NCBI GenBank assembly: GCA_028712885.1
Contig: JAQTPK010000021.1
Coordinates: forward strand, 1-44,509
Direction of reading: 5' to 3'
From: Syntrophales bacterium
Lineage (GTDB): Bacteria; Desulfobacterota; Syntrophia; Syntrophales; UBA4778
Length of the DNA stretch: 44,509 bases
Shown here: in pieces, positions 32,246 through 40,518 of the stretch
How the letters are laid out: each line of letters opens with the position of its first letter
How positions within the stretch are numbered: the stretch's first letter is position 1
Notes under the pieces: model-generated
The model's input: only the letters and a program-made list of their open reading frames with translations
Database searches by the model: none
What the model was told of the DNA's origin: nothing
Program-made: the position numbers and the translations under genes

Positions 32246-32701
32246 CTATTTCGGACGCGCCGTTTTTTTGCGGGTGGAGGCGGCTTTTCGCGATGCGGCG
32301 GAGCGCTCCCCGTGGGACCGTTTTTTTGCCGCCGAACGCGCCTGGCGGGACAGCGAGGAATGCGACGCCGCCGTGCGCGGTTCACGCTTAAGCGCTTTCT
32401 CCCCGGCCCGCGAACGCGCCGGCGAGACCGGCTCGCCGGACCGGCCTTTTCCGTAGGCGCTTTCCGCGCTTTTGCGCGTCTTCTCGGAGGTGGTCCCCTT
32501 TTTGGGGGGTGGAAGTTTTACGCCGGCCCGGCGCGCCTTGGAAAGACCGATGGCGATCGCCTGTTTCGTCGATCTCGCTCCGTGTTTGCCCTTCCGGATG
32601 TGTTCCATCTCTTCGCGCACAAATTCCCCCGCCTGCGTGCTCGGAGCCTTTCCCTCCTCCGCCTTGCGGCGCGCGCGCTCGATCGTTTTTTTCTCCGGCA
32701 T
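32246..32701 (-). CDS. DUF6496-like protein with highly basic tail
   Basis: A 151-residue, strongly basic protein from ATG 32701, which has AAAGGAG upstream. The first 60 residues (TIERARRKAEEGKAPSTQAG and IRKGKHGARSTKQAIAIGLS) match a small conserved domain found in many bacteria as DUF6496. The remainder is a low-complexity tail rich in Lys, Arg, Ser and Ala (SAAKKRSHGERSAASRKAAS). The charge suggests nucleic-acid binding, like small histone-like proteins, but this is inference. It is the second very basic tailed protein in the window, the other being at 43109-43465. Confidence 0.75.
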   Translation of the reverse strand: MPEKKTIERARRKAEEGKAPSTQAGEFVREEMEHIRKGKHGARSTKQAIAIGLSKARRAGVKLPPPKKGTTSEKTRKSAESAYGKGRSGEPVSPARSRAGEKALKREPRTAASHSSLSRQARSAAKKRSHGERSAASRKAASTRKKTARPK

Positions 32702-32880
32702 GCTGATCTCCTTTGCAGACCTTTCATCCTGCTTGTTTCCTAATATCACTGCAAAATCCGGTTTTTTCCATCAGGTAGATATTGATTTGATAATTCGAAA
32801 AGTCTTAGCCCCGGCCGGAACGGCTTTATGCCGAAATTCGGTTTCGGAATCGTTTGAATCGGTTTTCCTTTTCAGGTAAG

Positions 32881-32994
32881 ATGCACCCCGGGAGGAGGCT
32901 GATAAAGGCTCGGACCGTTATCGCGGCCGTCTTTATAGCCGCCCTTGCGTCTTTTTCATTTTTTGTTTTCCCCACGCAGCACCTGATTCCCTGA
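32881..32994 (+). CDS. possible 37-residue single-helix membrane peptide before resB
   Basis: ATG 32881 opens a short frame: a basic start (MHPGRRLIKAR), one hydrophobic helix (TVIAAVFIAALASFSFFVF) and the end PTQHLIP. It stops 17 bp before the resB ATG. AGGTAAG precedes the start. The shape is that of a small membrane peptide, positive-inside, and its spacing fits the resB-ccsA operon. It is too short for confidence and could be chance. Confidence 0.35.
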   Translation: MHPGRRLIKARTVIAAVFIAALASFSFFVFPTQHLIP

Positions 32995-33011
32995 CCGCAA
33001 AAAACTGAGGC

Positions 33012-34058
33012 ATGAAGCCAACGAGGTTATTCGCTTCGACAAGAACGGCCGTCGGCCTGCTCGCGCTTATTGCCGCCGCATCGACGGCCGGAACATTCGC
33101 GCCGTCCCTGGACGTATTCCGCTCCGCATGGTTTGCATTGCTTCTGATCCTGCTCGCCTTGAACCTGGCCGTCTGCACCGCGCAGAGGACGCCCGCTCTC
33201 TGGAAAGGGATCCGCTCATCGGGTCCTTCCTCCCGCAAAGAAGCAGCCGGCCGCCTCGGCTTATATTTTATCCACGGCGGAGTGCTGGTGATCATCGTTG
33301 GGGCCTTGATCGGGGCGGTCTCGGGTTTCTCCGGGGAAATGAGGATCGCCGAAAAGGAGAGCGCCGGCGTTTTCCATGCCGCGCCGCAGGGCGCAGCCAG
33401 GGAACTGGGATTCTCGGTCCGGCTCGACCGTTTCCTTGTCGAGCATTACAGCGGGGGCGCACCGAAGACTTTCCGTTCCGACATAACCTTCGTCCGCGAT
33501 GGAGCGGTGCTCGGCGGAGGCGTTCTCCTTGTGAACCATCCGGTTTCCTTCCAGGGACTGCGTTTTTTTCAGGCAAGCTATGGCAGAGAAGCTGTTGCCG
33601 CCGAGCTCACTGCGGATGACGGCCGCCGCAGGGCGGCGCGCCGGATGGCAGCCGGGGATAAGTGCTTTCTTCCGGACGGGACGTCGGTCCGGGTGCTCCG
33701 AATCGAGGAGGACTTGATGCGCATGGGGCCGGCGGTGAAGCTCCAGGTGGAATCAAAGGAAAAAGAGGCCCTGTTCTGGGTTTTCCAGCGGATTGAAGAA
33801 TTAGAAGAGCAGTATCCCGATGTATCCGCCGCGCACCCTCAATTCAACCCGGGTCTTTTCAAGCCATGGAGGCTCAGACTGAACGGCGTGGAAGGGCGCT
33901 ACTACGCCGGGATCCAGGTGGCGCGTGATCCCGGGGCGCCGTGGGTTGCGGCGGGCGCCGTCCTGATGCTGGCGGGGCTTGCACTGCTTTTTTTCAGGAT
34001 TATCGTGAATGGAGTTCACAGTTCACGGTCGGGAAAAGCAGATTTCCGGCCGCTCTGA
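33012..34058 (+). CDS. resB: ResB/Ccs1-like cytochrome c biogenesis protein
   Basis: A 348-residue membrane protein of the ResB family. N-terminal helices (AVGLLALIAAASTAGTFAPS and AWFALLLILLALNLAVC), a third helix near LGLYFIHGGVLVIIVGALIGAVSG, a large periplasmic domain (about 115-310, with FSVRLDRFLVEHY and NHPVSFQGLRFFQASYG) and a final helix (PWVAAGAVLMLAGLALLFF). With CcsA it forms the system II haem transporter/ligase that attaches haem to apocytochromes c outside the inner membrane. The protein is shorter than Bacillus ResB but typical of deltaproteobacterial ones. ccsA follows 68 bp later. Confidence 0.85.
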   Translation: MKPTRLFASTRTAVGLLALIAAASTAGTFAPSLDVFRSAWFALLLILLALNLAVCTAQRTPALWKGIRSSGPSSRKEAAGRLGLYFIHGGVLVIIVGALIGAVSGFSGEMRIAEKESAGVFHAAPQGAARELGFSVRLDRFLVEHYSGGAPKTFRSDITFVRDGAVLGGGVLLVNHPVSFQGLRFFQASYGREAVAAELTADDGRRRAARRMAAGDKCFLPDGTSVRVLRIEEDLMRMGPAVKLQVESKEKEALFWVFQRIEELEEQYPDVSAAHPQFNPGLFKPWRLRLNGVEGRYYAGIQVARDPGAPWVAAGAVLMLAGLALLFFRIIVNGVHSSRSGKADFRPL

Positions 34059-34126
34059 GCCGGGGGGAGGAATTTCTTCCCGGCAGGCAGGCTGAAGTCG
34101 AATATAACAGGAGGAGTAAGCATTCC

Positions 34127-34969
34127 GTGCAATCTGCTGCAAACACGACAGTCTTCGCCTGGGCGGCAGTGATCTATTTTCTGTCCGCGCTGATTTATAT
34201 CGCCGCGGCGCCCGGTAAAAGAGAGAACCGGCTGAAGACGGCGGCGTACAGCGCATGGGCCGGTTTCGCCCTGCATACCTTTGCACTTGCCCTCCGCTGG
34301 ATCGAATCATACCGGATGGGAATCGGACACGCGCCTCTTTCCAACTTTTATGAATCAATCGTTTTTCTCGCATGGGCGGGCGTCCTGTTCAGCCTTGTCA
34401 TGGAGCGGAGGAGCGTCGGCGTCCCCGGCGTTTTCATCCTCCCCGCAGCTTCTCTCGTCATGTTCTATGCCTCTTTTTCTTCCGGAATAGAAAGGGGAAT
34501 TCAGCCCCTTGCGCCGGCGCTCCGGAGCAACTGGCTGGCAAGCCACGTCATAAGCTGCCTGATGGGATACGCTTCCTTTGCGGTCGCCTGCGGGCTCGGA
34601 GTCATGCTGCTGGCCGGCGAAAGGAAAATTCGCGCTGGCGGTCCCTCCGGAAAATTCATGCCCGATGCAGCGCGTCTCGATGAGCTTATCTACTGCAGTC
34701 TCGTCGTGGGATTTATTCTTCTCAGCATCGGCATAGCCGCCGGGTCCGTATGGGCCCACAGCGCGTGGGGAACATACTGGAGTTGGGACCCGAAGGAAAC
34801 ATGGTCGCTGATAACCTGGATCGTCTATGCCGCCGCGCTGCACCTTCGGCTCTCCCGGGGATGGCAGGGGAAAAGGACCGCCGCGCTCGCCATATTAGGA
34901 TTTATTTCCGTTCTCTTCACCTATCTCGGGGTAAATTTTCTCCCGGGACTGCACAGCTATCTCAACTAA
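34127..34969 (+). CDS. ccsA: CcsA/ResC-like cytochrome c biogenesis protein
   Basis: A 280-residue integral membrane protein from GTG 34127 (AGGAGGAG 10 bases upstream); an upstream in-frame start would overlap resB and add a non-membrane leader. Eight helices are predicted. The haem-handling WWD-type motif is clear: VWAHSAWGTYWSWDPKETWSL, followed by helix ITWIVYAAALHLRL and the end FTYLGVNFLPGLHSYLN. Conserved periplasmic His residues flank it. With ResB it moves and ligates haem to c-type cytochromes, so the organism makes multihaem or other cytochromes c by system II. The call is strong because the motif is nearly invariant in the family. Confidence 0.93.
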   Translation: MQSAANTTVFAWAAVIYFLSALIYIAAAPGKRENRLKTAAYSAWAGFALHTFALALRWIESYRMGIGHAPLSNFYESIVFLAWAGVLFSLVMERRSVGVPGVFILPAASLVMFYASFSSGIERGIQPLAPALRSNWLASHVISCLMGYASFAVACGLGVMLLAGERKIRAGGPSGKFMPDAARLDELIYCSLVVGFILLSIGIAAGSVWAHSAWGTYWSWDPKETWSLITWIVYAAALHLRLSRGWQGKRTAALAILGFISVLFTYLGVNFLPGLHSYLN

Positions 34970-34984
34970 ACCGGACATGGCATA

Positions 34985-35235
34985 AGTTCACAGTTACCGG
35001 TTCGCAGTTCACAGTTCAATGCACAGTCAGGGTACGCAATAAGTCATCATTTATAATGAAAGAAATAGAAGTAGTTATAAGGTGAAAAACCATACAGAAG
35101 GCGCCATAAAATTGACACGTTTCATGCTGAAATGCCCTTATGCAAAGCTGCACCATCTCCATATTTCTGCTCACATCCAGTTTTCTTGTATTCAAAACTC
35201 CTTTTTTAATTACTGTGAACCGGGAACTGTGAACT
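34985..35235. mobile_element. about 250-bp AT-rich element with 24-bp inverted ends
   Basis: AGTTCACAGTTACCGGTTCGCAGT (34985-35008) and ACTGTGAACCGGGAACTGTGAACT (35212-35235) are inverted repeats matching at 22 of 24 positions. The interior is clearly more AT-rich than the surrounding genes and has no credible open frame. The end sequence belongs to the same family as 18396-18474. This fits a miniature inverted-repeat element inserted between ccsA and the PHA-type operon. Confidence 0.6.
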
Positions 35236-35345
35236 ATTCCAACGGGATTTCCTCATCCTATTCGAGCCTGAAAATCAGTCTTTTTGTCTATTTAGGGTAT
35301 GTATCTTTTTTATTTTAATGAAATTAATTTTGCAGCAGAGGAACA

Positions 35346-35720
35346 ATGATGAGAGAATCCCGTTTTGAAGAGCAGAGGGAAATAATGGAGCTTCCCGCCC
35401 AAGGCATGGAATGGTTTCTGCAAGGGTTGGAAATGTATGTCAGGACAACCAGGTTCTGGATGAGAAGCCTGGAAAACATAAACTCTGCCCGGGAGGCGCG
35501 GACTGCTCCCCAGACTGCGTTCAGAAGCCTGCCGGATATCCCCGGATTCATTTCATGGGAGAAAGCGATCGGGAATTGGCAGCGTTGGGCGGTATTGCCA
35601 TGGTCAGGGATCCCATCCTCCGCCCTGGAAGAATGGGCGCGGTTCGCCCGGAACTGGGCGGAAGAATACGCCGGATCGGGACGGGTGACTTTCTGCATAT
35701 TTTATTCGCCCGAAGGCTGA
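35346..35720 (+). CDS. hypothetical Trp-rich protein, candidate PHA accessory protein
   Basis: A 124-residue protein without signal or membrane helix, rich in Trp, Glu and Arg: QGMEWFLQGLEMYVRTTRFWMRSL, then PGFISWEKAIGNWQRWAVLPW and ALEEWARFARNWAEEY. Amphipathic helices with regularly spaced Trp suggest a surface- or protein-binding role. It lies 162 bp before the KAS III-like gene on the same strand and the organisation ends in a PHA synthase, so it could be a phasin- or PhaE-like partner. No sequence motif proves that. The ATG at 35346 has AGAGGA upstream; a second ATG follows at once. Confidence 0.5.
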   Translation: MMRESRFEEQREIMELPAQGMEWFLQGLEMYVRTTRFWMRSLENINSAREARTAPQTAFRSLPDIPGFISWEKAIGNWQRWAVLPWSGIPSSALEEWARFARNWAEEYAGSGRVTFCIFYSPEG

Positions 35721-35882
35721 AATTTCCGGCTGTCGTTTTTTAAAGCTGAGCGCGGAAAAAGACGATATTACTGAAAAGACTGTTTTTTTTGGCTGATGAG
35801 GATGGAGTAGAAAGAAAAAGCCCGTCGGATGTGCGGCAGCGAAACAGGCGCGTTTCGATCTTCAATTCCAGCGGAGAGGCAA

Positions 35883-36863
35883 ATGATGAAAACTCTGGTC
35901 CATTCGACGGGAAGTTATTTGCCGAAAACCGTCCTCCGGAACGAGGAATTGACTCAGTTTTCCCGTGAAGCCGTCCGGCTGATCAGCGAGAAGACCGGCG
36001 TCCTTGCCCGGCGCGTGGCTTCCGAAGATGAATGCACCTCGGATCTGGCCGTGAAGGCCGCGGTCCGCTGCCTCGAAAAAGCGGGATTCCCGCCGGAAAA
36101 AGTTCAGTGCATAATGGTCTCCACATCTTCGCCCGACAGGACTCAGCCCGCCACGGCAACCCGCGTGCAGTTCCTGCTGGGAGCGGTTAACAGTTTTGCC
36201 TTTGACATCAATTCCGTGTGCTCCGGCAGCACGTTCGGGATTTCGCTCGCGGACTCCATGATCCGTTCGGGGCAGTGCGGGAACGTCCTCTTTATTGCGT
36301 CGGAAGTATACTCGCGCATCCTCAATAAGAATGATTTTTCCACTTACCCGTTCTTCGGGGACGGTGCGGGCGCCGTTCTTTTCCAGGCAGGAGACTCGAC
36401 TCCGAAAGGCGTCCTGCGTTCCTGTCTCATGACGGATGGAAGCACGCACGATGTAATCTGCGTTCCCGGCGGCGGAACGATGCTGCCCTACGAAAAAGTG
36501 GAATCTCAGCGCTCCCTCTATTTCAGAATGAAAGGTGAACGGGTGATGGCCTTCTCCATCGAGAGGGGCCCCGAGGTCATCAGAAAGGTCGCCGAAGAAA
36601 GCGGGACGGATCTTGAAGACATCCGCTGTATTCTCTGCCATCAGGCCAATATCAACATCATACGGCGGATTTCCGAGGATCTCGGGCTTCCCTTCGCCCG
36701 GTTTTTCGTAAACCTTTACAATTACGGGAACACCGCCAGCGCCTCGGTGCTGATCGCCCTGGACGAGGCCATTTCGGCGGGTGCGGTTTCGGAAGGCGAT
36801 CTCATCATAACAGTTTCTTTCGGAGGAGGGCTGTCCTGGGGGGCTAACCTCATCCGTATTTAG
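35883..36863 (+). CDS. beta-ketoacyl-ACP synthase III (FabH-like)
   Basis: A 326-residue thiolase-fold enzyme from ATG 35883 (GGAG 6 bases upstream). The catalytic triad is visible: Cys113 in NSVCSGSTFG, His253 in LCHQANINIIRR and Asn283 in NYGNTASAS. The closing SFGGGLSWGANLIRI is typical of KAS III. Such enzymes condense an acyl-CoA primer with malonyl-ACP to make 3-ketoacyl-ACP. It is separated by 129 bp from an ACP gene and by further tight overlaps from a PHA synthase and a malonyl transferase gene. It could be a dedicated enzyme of this operon or the housekeeping FabH; no other fatty-acid genes (fabG, fabF, plsX) are present. Confidence 0.9.
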   Translation: MMKTLVHSTGSYLPKTVLRNEELTQFSREAVRLISEKTGVLARRVASEDECTSDLAVKAAVRCLEKAGFPPEKVQCIMVSTSSPDRTQPATATRVQFLLGAVNSFAFDINSVCSGSTFGISLADSMIRSGQCGNVLFIASEVYSRILNKNDFSTYPFFGDGAGAVLFQAGDSTPKGVLRSCLMTDGSTHDVICVPGGGTMLPYEKVESQRSLYFRMKGERVMAFSIERGPEVIRKVAEESGTDLEDIRCILCHQANINIIRRISEDLGLPFARFFVNLYNYGNTASASVLIALDEAISAGAVSEGDLIITVSFGGGLSWGANLIRI

Positions 36864-36992
36864 TCCAGGCGTTCGGGGCATGATCGCCTCCTTCGGTTCA
36901 GAATTCAGTGCTATCCGGATTGCCGCATGGGCAGGCGGCAGACGGCGATTCTGGACCGGAACAGAGAGGCTCGACAAAAAAGGAGGGGGAAG

Positions 36993-37250
36993 ATGGGAGA
37001 TACTTTCAAAATTATCGCCAAGGGAATGAAGGATCTTTTCCCCGACATGGGCTCCGGGATCAGCCCGGATACCCGTCTCGGCGAAATTCCTGACTATGAT
37101 TCCATGGCCGCCGTCAATCTGCAGACGTATCTTGAAGAAACTTTCAAGGTGGCGATTCCGCTCGATCTGCTCGGAGAAGAGCTTACGATCAGGGAGCTGA
37201 TGGAGTACATCGAGCAGCCGGAAAAGCTGAAGACGGCGGAGGCAAGGTGA
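36993..37250 (+). CDS. acyl carrier protein
   Basis: An 85-residue acidic helical protein with the phosphopantetheine-attachment sequence DYDSMAAVNLQTYLEE, in which Ser41 or so would carry the arm. ATG 36993 is preceded by AAAGGAGGGGG. The usual DSL motif reads DSM here, a common variant in specialised carriers. It overlaps the PHA synthase start by 4 bases (GTGA, 37247-37250), so the two proteins are translated together. A dedicated ACP next to a polyester synthase is unusual. It may shuttle 3-ketoacyl or malonyl groups between the KAS III and the transferase. Confidence 0.9.
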   Translation: MGDTFKIIAKGMKDLFPDMGSGISPDTRLGEIPDYDSMAAVNLQTYLEETFKVAIPLDLLGEELTIRELMEYIEQPEKLKTAEAR

Positions 37251-38950
37251 AAGATACCGAACGAGAGATCCGGAAGGAGCGCGATCCCTTCGAGATCGGC
37301 ACTTCATTGATGGATGTGTACGTCGGGTGGGTTCAGAACGATCCGGCCGGCTTGAACCGGAAGCTGGCGGAACTTGCCGGCAGGTTTCATTCGGCCTGGC
37401 TGGAGGAATGGGACCGCTTTTCCGGTTTCATTTACGGAACCGGCGGCGACGGCGAGAGCGGGCAGGGAAAATTCCGGGAGTTTGTCGGAAACTACGGGCA
37501 ACTGGCCAGGAAATTCCATGGCGTTTTTGTGAATTGGACCCGCGAGTTCACGGCCGGCGCGCCGGGCGTCGACGACAGGACCAGGCTCCGCGCGCTCTTC
37601 TGGGCCGACCGTATCCTCCAATCCGTCGCGCCCGCGAATTTCTTCTGGACGAATCCGGGCGCCGTTCAGAAGTTCTTCGAAACCGAGGGGGACAGCCTGC
37701 TCCGCGGGCTGGAAAACAGGCTGGCCGATTTGAGAAAAGGCGAGTTCTGGGGGCGGATGGTGGACTCAACCGCTTTCAGAATCGGCGAAAATCTGGCGGC
37801 CACCCCCGGATCGGTCGTATTCCGCAACGAGCTGATGGAGCTGATCCAGTACGAGCCCGCCACCGACGAGACGTATTCCGTTCCGATCGTCTTCATCCAG
37901 CCCTGGGTGAACAAGTACTACGTTTTCGATCTCTGCAACGAATCGAGTTTCGTGCGCTACATGACGCGCAACGGCTATACCGTTTTTATCACGAGCTGGA
38001 AAAATCCGGACTCGGATATGGCCGGCATCCGGTTTGACGATTACATGCTGAGCGGCGCGCTGAAGGCGGTCGAGGTGGCCGGGGAAATATGCGGCGGCCG
38101 GAAAGTGCATGCCGCGGGATACTGCATCGGCGGGACCGTTCTGGCGTCGATGATGGCTTGGGCAAACCGGACTCTCCATGAATCCCGCGTCCCGGTCGTG
38201 GACTGGACTCTATTTTCTACATTGACCGATTTTTCCGAGCCCGGAGAACTGGGCGTATTCATGAGCGAGCCGGCCATCCAGGCGATCGAGGGCCTGATGC
38301 AGAAGAAGGGATACCTGGACAAGTTTTTCATCAGCTCGATCTTCCGGCTGCTGGGTTCGGAAAGCCTGATCTGGCGGAATTCCGTCCAGAATTATCTCTA
38401 TGGGGGGAGGCCTCCGAGGTCTGATATGCTCTTCTGGAACAATGACGGAACCCGCCTGCCGGAGGCCATGTGCTCTTTTTACCTCCGCAAATTATACCTG
38501 GAAAATAAACTGGCGGAAAAAGACGGGATCTCGCTGGGGGGAGCGCCCATCGATCTCGGAAAAATCCGGCAGCCGCTGTACGCGGTCGGCGCGCAGCAGG
38601 ATCACATCTGCCCCTGGAGAGGCACCTTTCTGACCTGCCGTCTTACCCGGTGTCCTGTTCGATACGTACTGACTTCGGAAGGTCACATTACGGGAATAGT
38701 GAATCCTCCTTCCGAGAGGTCGCGCAGGAAATACTGGGCCGGGGATTACGCCGGAGAGAATGATGCGGAAACATGGCTCTCCGGCCGGGATGAGAACAGG
38801 GGGTCCTGGTGGACGGACTGGCTGGAGTGGATGCAGGAGAGAAGCCTGCCCAAGACCGCCCCTCCGGCGATGGGCTCTTCGCTGTATCCTGTGCTCGGGA
38901 AAAGCCCCGGGAAATATGTCCTGCAGAACGGGACACCGGAGGGAGGATGA
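37247..38950 (+). CDS. phaC: polyhydroxyalkanoate synthase (PhaC, class I/II length)
   Basis: A 567-residue alpha/beta-hydrolase-fold polymerase. The lipase-box variant GYCIGGT holds the nucleophile Cys293. Asp452 (GAQQDHICPW) and His480 (SEGHITGIVNPPS) complete the triad, as in Ralstonia PhaC. VPIVFIQPWVNKYYVFDLC and FITSWKNPDSDMAG are PhaC signatures; the N-terminal half is the PhaC_N domain. It joins 3-hydroxyacyl-CoA units into polyester granules in the cytoplasm. The start is GTG 37247 with GGAGG upstream. It overlaps the ACP gene by 4 bases and the malonyltransferase gene by 4 bases. No phaA or phaB is present, so the monomer source is not the usual one. Confidence 0.92.
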   Translation: MKDTEREIRKERDPFEIGTSLMDVYVGWVQNDPAGLNRKLAELAGRFHSAWLEEWDRFSGFIYGTGGDGESGQGKFREFVGNYGQLARKFHGVFVNWTREFTAGAPGVDDRTRLRALFWADRILQSVAPANFFWTNPGAVQKFFETEGDSLLRGLENRLADLRKGEFWGRMVDSTAFRIGENLAATPGSVVFRNELMELIQYEPATDETYSVPIVFIQPWVNKYYVFDLCNESSFVRYMTRNGYTVFITSWKNPDSDMAGIRFDDYMLSGALKAVEVAGEICGGRKVHAAGYCIGGTVLASMMAWANRTLHESRVPVVDWTLFSTLTDFSEPGELGVFMSEPAIQAIEGLMQKKGYLDKFFISSIFRLLGSESLIWRNSVQNYLYGGRPPRSDMLFWNNDGTRLPEAMCSFYLRKLYLENKLAEKDGISLGGAPIDLGKIRQPLYAVGAQQDHICPWRGTFLTCRLTRCPVRYVLTSEGHITGIVNPPSERSRRKYWAGDYAGENDAETWLSGRDENRGSWWTDWLEWMQERSLPKTAPPAMGSSLYPVLGKSPGKYVLQNGTPEGG

Positions 38951-39897
38951 GCGGATTTGCGGTGATCTTTCCGGGTCAGGGCGTCCAGCACGTGGGAATG
39001 GGCACCGAGCTCTGCGCTGCATCCGAAAAAGCCCGGAAGGTCTTTTCGGACGCCGGCCGGGCCCTGGGAAGGGACATCGCCGGCCTGTGCCGGGAAGGAC
39101 CCAAATCGGAGCTAGACAGGACTGTTAATACTCAGATCACGGTGTTCCTCTGCAATATTGCCGCTTACGTCATTTTCCGCGAACTGGCAGGTTCGGATCC
39201 GCAGGCCGCGGCGGGACACAGTCTGGGAGAGTATGCGGCGATTTTCGCCGCCGGCGCCCTCGGCGCGGAGGAGCTCGCGGTTGTCGTCAGGGACCGCGGA
39301 GAAAGGCACGAAAGGGCTTTTCCTTCGGGTGCCGGAAAGATGGCGGCGATCATCGGCCTTGAGGAAGTAATCATTGCCCGCCTGTGCGCGGAGGCGTCAT
39401 CGGCGGCGGAGATAGTGGAAATGGCGAACCTCAACGCGGTCAACCAGACGGTCGTGTCCGGTCACGCGCCGGCGGTGGACCGGGTGCTCGAAGCCGCCGT
39501 GCAGGCGGGGGCGAAAAAAATCGCCGCCCTGCCGATCAGTGTTCCCTGTCATTCCAGTCTTATGGAGGAAGCCGCGCGCCTCTTCCGGGAGGATCTCGAT
39601 CGCGTTTCGTTCCGCGACTTCCGCATACCGGTGATTCCCAATTGCGATCCGGGCGCCCGCTACTCTCCGGAAACGGCAAAGAACCTTCTCTGGAAACAGA
39701 TCGTCTCGCCCGTCAGGTGGCACGAAACCGTCCGTCGCATGGCCTACATGGGCATCGATACAATCGTGGAGATAGGTCCGAAGAAGGTGTTATCCGGTCT
39801 TATTCCCGCCATCGATAAACGCGTCCGGCCGCTGTACGGCGGCAATGACGCAGCCTCTCTTGAAAAGTGCGCGGAAGCCGTCAGGGGCTCAGTTTAG
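38947..39897 (+). CDS. fabD: malonyl-CoA:ACP transacylase (FabD-like)
   Basis: A 316-residue acyltransferase from ATG 38947, which overlaps the PHA synthase stop (ATGA); a longer upstream frame is a shadow of phaC. The opening FAVIFPGQGVQHVGMG, nucleophile Ser92 in GHSLGEYAA, catalytic His202 in ISVPCHSSLMEEAA and IEIGPKKVLSGL-like end VEIGPKKVLSGLIP mark a malonyl-CoA:ACP transacylase. It loads malonyl groups onto the neighbouring ACP, which the KAS III can then use. It could be either the cell's fabD or a dedicated copy; coupling to phaC suggests the latter. Nothing clearly follows it in the operon. Confidence 0.92.
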   Translation: MSGFAVIFPGQGVQHVGMGTELCAASEKARKVFSDAGRALGRDIAGLCREGPKSELDRTVNTQITVFLCNIAAYVIFRELAGSDPQAAAGHSLGEYAAIFAAGALGAEELAVVVRDRGERHERAFPSGAGKMAAIIGLEEVIIARLCAEASSAAEIVEMANLNAVNQTVVSGHAPAVDRVLEAAVQAGAKKIAALPISVPCHSSLMEEAARLFREDLDRVSFRDFRIPVIPNCDPGARYSPETAKNLLWKQIVSPVRWHETVRRMAYMGIDTIVEIGPKKVLSGLIPAIDKRVRPLYGGNDAASLEKCAEAVRGSV

Positions 39898-39934
39898 CAG
39901 GTTTTTGAAAAACTCTTGTTTGGCTGCTCAATTC

Positions 39935-40085
39935 TGTCATACCCGCCCTTCGAATTCCTCAGGGTAAACTCCGGCGGGTATCCAGACGCCGTCCCCGCGG
40001 AAGCGGGGGGCCAAGACAAAAAACCGGATTCCCGCTCCCCGATTAAATACTTCGGGGACAGGTTTCGCGGGAATGACGATTTTAA
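39935..40085. repeat. dispersed extragenic palindromes
   Basis: The stretch from CATACCCGCCCTTCGAATTCC through CCGGCGGGTATCCAGACGCC and GGATTCCCGCTCCCCG to TCGCGGGAATGACG is the familiar CATACCCGCG/GGTATCCAG and GGATTCCCGC/CGGGAATGACG intergenic hairpin pair. No coding region is visible from 39898 to 40153. Confidence 0.55.
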
Positions 40086-40153
40086 GCTCCGAAATAGTTT
40101 TTCAACAACGTTAGATTTCCGAGTCCCGAGTCCCGGATATTCTCATCCGGACT

Positions 40154-40318
40154 TCAGCTTTTTCTGGACGTCTTGACCAGAAAGGGGGTGATCAGCTGCT
40201 TGACGTCCCTGCTCTTGCATCTGGGACAGGCGGTCCGGCTTTTTTCGTGCTGGGATATGCTCTGGACAACGGTAAACTTCTTTTTGCAGGATTCGCAACG
40301 GTAATCATAAGTCGGCAT
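40154..40318 (-). CDS. FmdB-type zinc ribbon protein
   Basis: A 54-residue protein of the FmdB/CxxC_CXXC_SSSS group: MPTYDYRCESCKKKFTVVQS, then ACPRCKSRDVKQLITPF. Cys8, Cys11, Cys31 and Cys34 form two CxxC knuckles that bind zinc. The family is linked to regulation or nucleic-acid binding (FmdB was named from a formamide-metabolism locus), but no precise function is established. ATG 40318 has CAGGAGG upstream. It is a single gene, and the longer upstream reading frame is a shadow. Confidence 0.9.
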   Translation of the reverse strand: MPTYDYRCESCKKKFTVVQSISQHEKSRTACPRCKSRDVKQLITPFLVKTSRKS

Positions 40319-40518
40319 GGATTCCTCCTGTGAGTAAATCAGTTCATCCTGAAAAAAACATCCGGCTCTGAGTCCCAATTTTAATTCGGTCGGGAGGCAT
40401 TTCGCAACTTCAAAGTTGACGCGAGGCGAATTTTTCGGTCGAACGGTGCCTGATTTCTCTTCCGTTGACACTCCCCGCGGAATGCTGGTATGGAATCGGG
40501 GACCAGGGAGGACAATAC

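Noticed and set aside
35862-37307. 481-codon minus-strand frame
   Set aside because: Antisense of KAS III and ACP; the plus-strand genes have catalytic motifs and ribosome-binding sites.
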